The notes beneath the pieces were generated by a model. It made no database searches, was not told the origin of the DNA, and saw nothing but the letters and a program-made list of their open reading frames with translations. A stretch of 19,394 nucleotides of DNA from JBBDWZ01 sp050732575. GTDB taxonomy: Bacteria > Gemmatimonadota > Gemmatimonadetes > Longimicrobiales > RSA9. A program made the position numbers and the translations under genes. This document shows, piece after piece, positions 14,047 to 19,394 of the stretch (position 1 is its first letter; each line of letters begins with the position of its first letter). Where the stretch lies: the NCBI GenBank assembly GCA_050732575.1, contig JBOHRF010000072.1, positions 1-19,394 of the forward strand, written 5' to 3'.

Positions 14047-14744
14047 GCCTGCGCCTGGCTGTGTTCGCGTCGGGTAGCGGTACCAACCTGCAAGCACTAC
14101 TGGACCGGTTTCACGGGCGCGCTGATTCGCCCGTGAGGCTGGTACTCGTGGTGAGCGACCGAGTTCGGGCCGGCGCGCTCGAGCGGGCGCGCAAGGCGGG
14201 CATTGAGGCGGTGGTCGTGCCGGTGGCGGGCCGGCCGATCGACTACGTTGCGCGCGAGCTGCTGGCCGCACTCGAGAGTGCTGATGTGGACCTGATCGTC
14301 CTGGCCGGTTATCTACGACTAGTGCCGCCAGCCGTGGTGCGTCACTATCGCCAGCGCATCATCAACATTCACCCGGCGCTCCTCCCTGCGTTTGGCGGCC
14401 AGGGCATGTTTGGATTGCGTGTGCACCGGGCCGTGATCGAATCGGGGGCCACGGTGACGGGTGTAACCGTACACATGGTGGACGAGCAGTACGATGAAGG
14501 ACGAATCATTGCGCAATGGCCGGTGCCCGTGCTGCCGGGGGACAGCGCCGAATCGCTGGCCAACCGTGTGCTGCGCGTAGAGCACTTGCTCTATCCGGCA
14601 GCCGTTGAAGCGCTGGCGCGTGCGCTCGAACAGGGAAGTGCAACCACCCGCCTTGGCCCGCAATCCCCGGAAGCATCCTATGACTACCAGCTGAACGCCG
14701 CGCCCGTGGGATTGGCCATGCGGCGCGCGCTGGGTCTCGGATAG
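14043..14744 (+). CDS. purN: Phosphoribosylglycinamide formyltransferase
   Basis: A 233-residue enzyme transferring formyl from 10-formyl-tetrahydrofolate to GAR, the third step of de novo purine synthesis. The phosphate-binding loop is ASGSGTNLQALL (9-20). The catalytic Asn108 and His110 lie in IINIHPALLPAFGG, and the catalytic Asp in VDEQYDEGRII. The protein is somewhat longer than the roughly 210-residue norm because of a C-terminal extension (about 205-233) with no recognised motif. It overlaps the hydrolase gene by four bases and ends 2 bp before purH, so translation of the three is probably coupled. Confidence 0.96.
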   Translation: MSLRLAVFASGSGTNLQALLDRFHGRADSPVRLVLVVSDRVRAGALERARKAGIEAVVVPVAGRPIDYVARELLAALESADVDLIVLAGYLRLVPPAVVRHYRQRIINIHPALLPAFGGQGMFGLRVHRAVIESGATVTGVTVHMVDEQYDEGRIIAQWPVPVLPGDSAESLANRVLRVEHLLYPAAVEALARALEQGSATTRLGPQSPEASYDYQLNAAPVGLAMRRALGLG

Positions 14745-14746
14745 TC

Positions 14747-16300
14747 ATGCCACGCGCCTTGCTCAGCGTCTCGGATAAGAGCGGGTTAGTCGATTTTGCA
14801 CGCGGCCTGAAAGAGCTTGGCTGGGAAGTGCTTTCTACGGGAGGCACTGCGCGCACCTTGCGTGCAGCCGGCATTGATGTGATCGACGTGAGTGATGTCA
14901 CGCAGCACGCGGAAATGTTGGAGGGCAGAGTGAAGACATTGCACCCGGCCATCCATGCAGGTTTGTTGGCCCGCCGCCATCAGTCCGAAGATGTACAGGC
15001 TTTGCACGCGCAGGGGTATTCGCTCATCGATCTGGTGGCGGTAAACCTCTATCCGTTTCATGAGGCCGTGGCCGCAGGCGCCGAGCTCGGCGCCGCCATG
15101 GAACAGGTCGACATCGGCGGACCGAGTATGCTTCGATCGGCCGCCAAGAACTACGAGCATGTCATTGCGATCAGCGACCCGGCCGACTACGGTCGCGTTT
15201 TGGAAGCACTGCGCCAGGGCGGAATCGACGGTATTCTGCGCAGGGAGCTGGCGGCACGTGTGTTTGAGGCAACCAGTCGCTACGATCGCGCCATAGCCGA
15301 ATACTTCCGCTCCTCTGACGTGCGCGGCGACGCGGGTTCTTCCTGGTCCGACCGGCTGTCGCTCGAATTCAGCAAAGTGCAGGACCTGCGTTACGGAGAG
15401 AATCCGGATCAGGCGGCTGCCTTCTATGCCGAACGTGCGGTGTCGCCGGGTTCTCTGGCGCAGATGCGTCAGTTGCAGGGCAAGGAACTATCCTTCAACA
15501 ATCTGCTCGACATCGATGCGGCTTTGATGAGTGCTTCGGCCTGGGCCGATAGCAAATCTGCCGCGTGTACAATTGTTAAGCACACCACACCCTGTGGGGT
15601 TGCTCTGGGCGCCTCAGCTGTGGAAGCGTACGATGGCGCCCTGGCCTGTGATCCTGTATCGGCGTTCGGCGGCGTGATTGCGTTCAATTGTGCCGTGAGC
15701 GCCGCAGTGGCTGATCGAATGGCGACCACATTCTACGAAATCGTGATTGCGCCGCACTTTGACACGGGCGCACTCGACCGTTTCAAGCAGCGAAAGAACC
15801 TGCGTGTTATCGAACTGCCGATTACCGTGGCCAAGGACTTCGACTTCAAGCGGGTTTCCGGCGGGTTGCTGGCGCAGGATCGGCTGCGCATGGAGTTCCC
15901 CGAGTCGGACTGGACCGTTGTTACGAATCGTACGCCCGATGCGTCCGAATTAGTGGACTTGCGTTTCGCCTGGCGCGTTTGCGCGGCCGTGAAATCAAAC
16001 GCCATCGTGTTAGCTCGCGTGGAGCGCACGTTGGGTATTGGAGCCGGGCAGATGAGTCGGGTCGACGCCGCCCGCATTGCCGTCATGAAAGCGCACGATC
16101 AGAGCGCGGACCTGACCGGGGCAGTGCTGGCATCCGATGCCTTTTTTCCGTTTCGGGACGGGATCGATGCCGCTGCCCTGGCCGGCATCAAGGCCGTGAT
16201 CCAACCGGGCGGGTCGTTACGCGATCCGGAAGTCATTACGGCCGCAAACGAGCACGGAATGGCCATGCTGTTTACCGGCCGACGGGTCTTCCGACATTGA
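14747..16300 (+). CDS. purH: Bifunctional AICAR formyltransferase / IMP cyclohydrolase
   Basis: A 517-residue bifunctional enzyme for the last two steps of IMP synthesis. The N-terminal MGS-like IMP cyclohydrolase domain (1 to about 195) shows LLSVSDKSGL, STGGTA and GRVKTLHPAIHAGLLARR. The C-terminal AICAR transformylase domain shows LRYGENPDQAA, the catalytic Lys-His in VKHTTPCGVALG (Asn replaced by Thr relative to the common KHxNPCG, with KH intact), DPVSAFGGVIAFN, VKSNAIV, and a final IQPGGSLRD. Length and domain order are normal. It starts 2 bp after purN and is the last gene of the apparent nadA-hydrolase-purN-purH operon. Confidence 0.97.
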   Translation: MPRALLSVSDKSGLVDFARGLKELGWEVLSTGGTARTLRAAGIDVIDVSDVTQHAEMLEGRVKTLHPAIHAGLLARRHQSEDVQALHAQGYSLIDLVAVNLYPFHEAVAAGAELGAAMEQVDIGGPSMLRSAAKNYEHVIAISDPADYGRVLEALRQGGIDGILRRELAARVFEATSRYDRAIAEYFRSSDVRGDAGSSWSDRLSLEFSKVQDLRYGENPDQAAAFYAERAVSPGSLAQMRQLQGKELSFNNLLDIDAALMSASAWADSKSAACTIVKHTTPCGVALGASAVEAYDGALACDPVSAFGGVIAFNCAVSAAVADRMATTFYEIVIAPHFDTGALDRFKQRKNLRVIELPITVAKDFDFKRVSGGLLAQDRLRMEFPESDWTVVTNRTPDASELVDLRFAWRVCAAVKSNAIVLARVERTLGIGAGQMSRVDAARIAVMKAHDQSADLTGAVLASDAFFPFRDGIDAAALAGIKAVIQPGGSLRDPEVITAANEHGMAMLFTGRRVFRH

Positions 16301-16316
16301 ATTTGACGATGCAGCA

Positions 16317-16345
16317 TTGAACGGACGCCGCTCTCTGACCATATT
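16317..16345 (+). promoter_or_regulatory. Possible sigma70-type promoter before the zinc-knuckle-like gene
   Basis: TTGAAC (16317-16322) and CATATT (16340-16345) are 17 bp apart, each matching 4 of 6 consensus bases. An 8-bp perfect inverted repeat, GCCGCTCT (16327-16334) and AGAGCGGC (16361-16368), encloses the -10 box and start-site region with a 26-bp AT-rich middle, and could be an operator. Confidence 0.4.
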
Positions 16346-16413
16346 ACGAAAACACAAAAAAGAGCGGCCTACCTTTGCTGCGGCGAGTTCACTCCACCGG
16401 CAGGTGTCACATT

Positions 16414-16827
16414 ATGAAAGATGAAAACGGCATCACCAAACTGGATGAGTTCCGGCACAAGATGGGGGAGCTGGAAAAGGCCAAGCGCGAAGCGGATCGC
16501 TTGCGGCAAGAAGCCATCGGTGAGCTGCTCCAGCGTCGTAAGGAGATTACGCGTCAATTGCGTCAACTTGGTTATGAGAGCGACACGCACGAAACTGAGC
16601 GCGTAGTCTCCGTGGATTCACCCGTTGCCTCCCTGCATGCCGTGCCACTCTTTCGCGATGAACCGCTGTCTCATCAGCGCAGAAAGCGGATGGTTGCAAA
16701 GAACGGACAGGAGCGGCAATGCCCCGTATGCGAAGTCCGTGGGCACGACTTGCGCGCCCACCGCGGTCAGTCACTGAAGCGCCCGTTCTCCGAGCAGGAA
16801 CTGAGAGAGCGCGGGCTGGTTGGCTGA
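16414..16827 (+). CDS. Unrecognised small protein: coiled coil plus zinc-knuckle-like CCHH motif
   Basis: I do not recognise this 137-residue protein. Residues about 8-50 are rich in Lys, Arg, Glu and Leu in a heptad-like pattern (KMGELEKAKREADRLRQEAI and onward), suggesting a coiled coil. A short variable linker follows, then a very basic patch (HQRRKRMVAKNG). Residues 103-116 form C-X2-C-X4-H-X4-H (CPVCEVRGHDLRAH), the spacing of a zinc knuckle with His as last ligand. The tail is basic, then polar. The layout suggests a dimeric nucleic-acid-binding protein; this is inference. ATG 16414 is preceded by AGGTG about 8 bp upstream; a TTG at 16375 is in frame but lacks support. It lies between purH and a tRNA-Ser gene. 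Confidence 0.8.
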   Translation: MKDENGITKLDEFRHKMGELEKAKREADRLRQEAIGELLQRRKEITRQLRQLGYESDTHETERVVSVDSPVASLHAVPLFRDEPLSHQRRKRMVAKNGQERQCPVCEVRGHDLRAHRGQSLKRPFSEQELRERGLVG

Positions 16828-16840
16828 ATCACCGGGCGCG

Positions 16841-16869
16841 TTGAAGCCGGTGGCCTGATAGACGATATT
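16841..16869 (+). promoter_or_regulatory. Predicted promoter of the tRNA-Ser gene
   Basis: TTGAAG (16841-16846) and GATATT (16864-16869) are 17 bp apart. Transcription would start near 16876, only about 4 nt before the mature tRNA 5' end, a common arrangement for tRNA genes. Confidence 0.5.
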
Positions 16870-16879
16870 CCTGATGTTG

Positions 16880-16963
16880 GGAGGGTTGGCAGAACGGCTA
16901 ATGCACCGGTCTTGAAAACCGGCGGGTCAAAAGCCCTTCCGGGTTCGAATCCCGGGCCCTCCG
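16880..16963 (+). tRNA. tRNA-Ser (anticodon UGA)
   Basis: A complete class II tRNA cloverleaf. The 7-bp acceptor stem pairs 16880-16886 with 16956-16962 (one G-T pair), with discriminator G at 16963. The anticodon stem CCGGT/ACCGG encloses the loop CTTGAAA with TGA at 16913-16915, which reads UCA and other UCN codons. A long variable arm with GGG/CCC pairing marks a serine tRNA. The T arm is CCGGG-TTCGAAT-CCCGG. CCA is not encoded. Despite selA nearby this is not tRNA(Sec), which would need anticodon TCA and a longer acceptor arm. Confidence 0.96.
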
Positions 16964-17114
16964 TTTCTACCTCCCTTCGTTGCGTTTCGCTTCTTTCTCT
17001 ACCCGCTTTGGATCGTACCAACCGTACTCACTCTGCCTGACCCTCTTCGTCCTGTCTGGCCGGTAACCATGAGCGATTGGGACTAACCAGAAAAAAAAAA
17101 AGAAAAAAAAACGG

Positions 17115-17150
17115 AAAAAAACGGCGGGCGGCCCCGAAGGACCGCCCGCC
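17115..17150 (-). terminator. Very strong Rho-independent terminator of the OmpA/Pal gene
   Basis: On the minus strand a roughly 12-bp GC-rich stem (outer 9 bp: 17142-17150 with 17123-17131) with a UUCG tetraloop is followed by seven U (17121-17115). Two further U runs of 9 (17111-17103) and 11 (17101-17091) follow at once, an unusually long U-rich tail. It lies 36 bp after the stop of the lipoprotein gene. Confidence 0.92.
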
Positions 17151-17186
17151 CGATAACACCATCGTTAGAAAGAAGCCTGATCGGCT

Positions 17187-17870
17187 CTAGTTCGTGATGA
17201 CCGGAGGCGCCACCCCGATAGCCGTGCCGACGTAGTCGAACACCAACACGACGCGGCGATTGGCTATGCCCTTTTCACCAGGACCCTGCGCGGCCTTGTC
17301 GACCAGGCGGTTGGTGACTTCGCCGTAGCTGACGGCGCGCACGTGCTGCTCGCCCAGGCCGCCCTCGGTGGTCAGGAATTGGCGAACGGAATCAGCACGC
17401 TTTTTCCCGAGGCGCTGATTGTACGCCTGGCTGCCGGCTGGATCCGTGTAGCCCTCGGCGGTAATCAACGCGCCGGGATAAAACTCGTTGACAACGCTGG
17501 CGAAGCGCTTCAACACGGCCCGATCGGATTCACGCAGGTCCGCTTTGTCAAACTCGAAATGGACCGGGACCTGGAAGGCAATCAGCCCGTTCAGACGAGT
17601 GACCTTGACGTTCAGGTCGCTCAGCGCGGTGTTCAGGCGCTGTACTTCCCGCTCAACCGCGTCGATGCGGCCGTTCAGCCGATTCGTGGTTTCGGTAAGA
17701 GCCTGGGTCTGCTTCTGATCGAGCGCCTGGTCGGCCTGCTGCATCTCCTGCCGGACGCGGGCAAACTCCGCCTGAACGTCCTTCTTCTTCGCGTAGCAGC
17801 CTGACAGGCCAAGAGTCGACAGTGCTAACCCAGCAACAAACAAGCCCTTCGCCTTGATACGGTGTGTCAT
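17187..17870 (-). CDS. OmpA/Pal-family peptidoglycan-associated lipoprotein
   Basis: A 227-residue envelope lipoprotein. It has a positively charged N-terminus (MTHRIKAKG), a hydrophobic core and a lipobox LSGC with Cys25 as lipid attachment site. A coiled-coil region (about 30-100) contains regularly spaced Gln, Leu and Arg. The C-terminal OmpA domain (about 108-220) shows HFEFDKADLR, the GYTDPAGS motif, QRLGKKRADSVRQFL and NRRVVL; the Asp and Arg of these motifs bind diaminopimelate of peptidoglycan. Such proteins tether the outer membrane to the cell wall. ATG 17870 is chosen because it gives a clean signal peptide and has GGAGGA just upstream; an in-frame start at 17939 would add 23 residues before it. 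Tol genes are absent nearby, so whether it is the true Pal is open. Confidence 0.92.
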   Translation of the reverse strand: MTHRIKAKGLFVAGLALSTLGLSGCYAKKKDVQAEFARVRQEMQQADQALDQKQTQALTETTNRLNGRIDAVEREVQRLNTALSDLNVKVTRLNGLIAFQVPVHFEFDKADLRESDRAVLKRFASVVNEFYPGALITAEGYTDPAGSQAYNQRLGKKRADSVRQFLTTEGGLGEQHVRAVSYGEVTNRLVDKAAQGPGEKGIANRRVVLVFDYVGTAIGVAPPVITN

Positions 17871-18677
17871 AGTTCCTCCGAGGAGAGTGCGGCGCCGCGA
17901 TGGCGCTATCGTACAAATGCAGACGCGTCCGAGTCTCAAAACGTCACATCCATTTCTTGGCTCAACCGGTGACGAGCAGTCCCGACCTCGAGCAGAAGTT
18001 GAACGGGCCGGACGGGCCAGATGGCGGTGCCCGTCACCGTAGTTACGGAGCGGAATAATACTGACCCCAAAGGCCGGATCAAAGACCAGGTGAGCAAGCC
18101 AGCGACTGACACACGTTGAGCGTTCATTTGTCTACCAGCTCCCTGCACATTGCTAGAAAATCAGGATCCATATCCGTCGCTCCGGCCTTCTGGCATTTGG
18201 CGGTTCATGCTTTCCACCTGATCGGCCCGACGCAAGATCTGGTCTCAGCACGTCAGTGCTGGCTGAAATAAGCAGGGCCAGATGGGACCCAATGCCGCAT
18301 AAGTCCGCTCCGTCCGGCAACTTCACCGGGTCCGGCCCGGGTTTCTCCGCCGGCTGGCCAGGTTTGCCAGGGCGCGTATGCGCCACCAGGCCAGGGGTCC
18401 GGTCGGGCACCACGCGCGTCGTGCCGCTCTTCCCCCGGCGGTCGGGAAGAACCGGCCCGCGGCAAGGTCACGGCGGAAACCTGCCGCGCCCGCCCACGTA
18501 AGAACGGGCTGCTGTAAACGACCGCTGATGAACCGAGCGATAGATGGTGTGCGGTTGACAACGCTGCTCCGCTCCCGAACGGGCAACTGAATTCAGCGCA
18601 ACTACCCCGCTCTCGATAACGTTACCGACCTGTCGTGCGGCACTCGCTTTGCCTGATGACTGGCGTTCACTTCGAAA
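17871..18677. other. About 800 bp with no convincing gene; several GC-rich hairpins
   Basis: This stretch lies between the divergent OmpA/Pal and glycogen-debranching genes and must contain both promoters, which I could not place with confidence. Short open frames on both strands look random and lack ribosome-binding sites or family motifs. Structures seen: hairpin CAGCAC-GTCA-GTGCTG (18246-18261), and a branched inverted repeat in which TGGCC (18355-18359) and GGCCA (18389-18393) enclose GGCGC-GTAT-GCGCC (18371-18384). A TTGACA at 18555-18560 has no matching -10 box. A non-coding RNA is possible, but I recognise no RNase P, tmRNA, SRP RNA or riboswitch core. Confidence 0.4.
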
Positions 18678-19394
18678 ATGCCAACGGAGCACGCCGTGCA
18701 ACTGAAGATTCTACCCGGTCGTCCGTATCCGCTGGGTGCGACCTGGGATGGGCAAGGCACGAACTTTTCCCTCTATTCCGAACACGCGACGGCGGTAGAA
18801 TTGTGCTTGTTCGACGCGCGTGACCCGACGCAAGAATACGCGCGTACATTCCTGCCGGAAACGACTGCGCATGTCTGGCATGGCTACCTGGTCGGTATGC
18901 GCCCCGGTCAACTCTACGGCTATCGGGTGCACGGTCCATTCGAACCCGAACGCGGGTTCCGTTTCAATCCGGCCAAACTGCTGCTCGATCCGTACGCCAA
19001 GGCGGTAGCGGGCAAAGTGGACTGGAGCACGCCCGTGTTCGGATATCCGGTCGGCGATACGCGCGCAGACCTTGCGCGGGATGAGCGGGACGACGCGCGC
19101 GGCGTGCCCAAGAGTGTGATAACGGATCCATTCTTCGATTGGGATGGCGACCGCAAGCTGCGCACACCCTTGCATCGCACGGTCATTTACGAAGTTCATG
19201 TCAAAGGTTTTTCCATTCTGAACCCGGAAGTCCCACCAGAACAACGCGGCACGTATGCGGGGCTGGCCTCGCCGGCCGCGATCCAATACCTGACCCAATT
19301 GGGCATCACGGCCGTGGAGCTGCTGCCCGTGCACGATTTCCTGGATGACCAGTTCTTGCTCGACAAAGGTCTACGCAATTACTGGGGCTACAAC
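18678..19394 (+). CDS. glgX: Glycogen debranching enzyme, GlgX/isoamylase type (N-terminal part)
   Basis: The first 239 codons of a gene that runs off the window. Residues about 12-110 form a CBM48/isoamylase N-terminal domain: LPGRPYPLGATWDGQGTNFS, VELCLFD, WHGYLVGMRPGQLYGYRVHG and FNPAKLLLDPYAKA are GlgX hallmarks. The GH13 barrel begins with VIYEVHVKGFS, then LGITAVELLPVHDF and NYWGYN; the catalytic Asp and Glu lie beyond the end. GlgX hydrolyses alpha-1,6 branches of limit glycogen in the cytoplasm. Start: ATG 18678 gives the family's usual leader length but has a weak ribosome-binding site; GTG 18696 in the same frame has GGAG at 18686-18689 and is a real alternative. TreX and other isoamylases cannot be excluded from this part alone. 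Confidence 0.9.
   Translation, partial: MPTEHAVQLKILPGRPYPLGATWDGQGTNFSLYSEHATAVELCLFDARDPTQEYARTFLPETTAHVWHGYLVGMRPGQLYGYRVHGPFEPERGFRFNPAKLLLDPYAKAVAGKVDWSTPVFGYPVGDTRADLARDERDDARGVPKSVITDPFFDWDGDRKLRTPLHRTVIYEVHVKGFSILNPEVPPEQRGTYAGLASPAAIQYLTQLGITAVELLPVHDFLDDQFLLDKGLRNYWGYN

Noticed and set aside
16880..16963. Possible tRNA(Sec), given selA nearby
   Set aside because: The anticodon is TGA, not TCA, and the acceptor stem is 7 bp. It is an ordinary tRNA-Ser.
18153..18561. Overlapping minus-strand frames of 86 and 102 codons as possible small genes
   Set aside because: They are proline/arginine/glycine-rich with no motif or ribosome-binding site and overlap each other in different frames, as expected of random GC-rich sequence.
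1..19394. CRISPR arrays, insertion sequences, prophage or toxin-antitoxin genes
   Set aside because: I found no regularly spaced repeats, transposase or integrase motifs, or paired small toxin-like genes.

Overview
The window reads as a conventional, gene-dense bacterial chromosome segment with moderately high G+C, short intergenic gaps and several overlapping stop/start junctions. Gene content and protein style suggest an uncultured Gemmatimonadota-like (FCB-group) bacterium: an Ig-like lipoprotein whose mature end begins with a PPPGGP-type motif, a lipobox-bearing OmpA/Pal protein, and a proline-rich single-pass membrane protein of unfamiliar type. This is inferred from protein character only; there is no rRNA here to confirm it. 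I see no prophage, insertion sequence, CRISPR array or integrase.

Layout. Positions 1-2209 hold the C-terminal end of a DinG-family helicase, a fumarylacetoacetate-hydrolase-family enzyme and a class I/II aminotransferase resembling LL-diaminopimelate aminotransferase, packed as one unit on +. An unrecognised proline-rich membrane protein (2247-3161) converges on a large minus-strand PAS-PAS-GGDEF-EAL protein (3172-5337) whose GGDEF and EAL motifs are both degenerate. A divergent 249-bp region leads to a membrane-anchored BON-domain protein (5587-6165) closed by a Rho-independent terminator.

Next comes a + strand unit of valS, an Ig-like lipoprotein and selA (6251-11574), the last pair overlapping by ATGA. 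An IscA/ErpA-type Fe-S carrier (11829-12161) has its own good sigma70-type promoter, surrounded by three copies of an 11-bp element. After a leader with two tandem hairpins and a 12-bp perfect palindrome comes nadA, then a metallo-beta-lactamase-fold hydrolase that appears to start at CTG, then purN and purH (12256-16300). ErpA-like carrier and NadA fit together because NadA needs a 4Fe-4S cluster; purN and purH supply late and final steps of de novo IMP synthesis.

The right end holds a small unrecognised protein with a coiled coil and a zinc-knuckle-like C-X2-C-X4-H-X4-H motif (16414-16827), a tRNA-Ser(UGA) with its own promoter (16880-16963), a minus-strand OmpA/Pal lipoprotein with a very strong terminator (17187-17870), about 800 bp without a convincing gene (17871-18677) that contains GC-rich hairpins, and the first 239 codons of a glycogen-debranching enzyme (glgX-like) running off the window.

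Most of the window is housekeeping. The best candidates for something undescribed are the doubly degenerate c-di-GMP-type protein, the zinc-knuckle-like small protein, the CTG-initiated hydrolase, the repeat elements at the Fe-S carrier promoter, the nadA leader, and the unexplained region before glgX.
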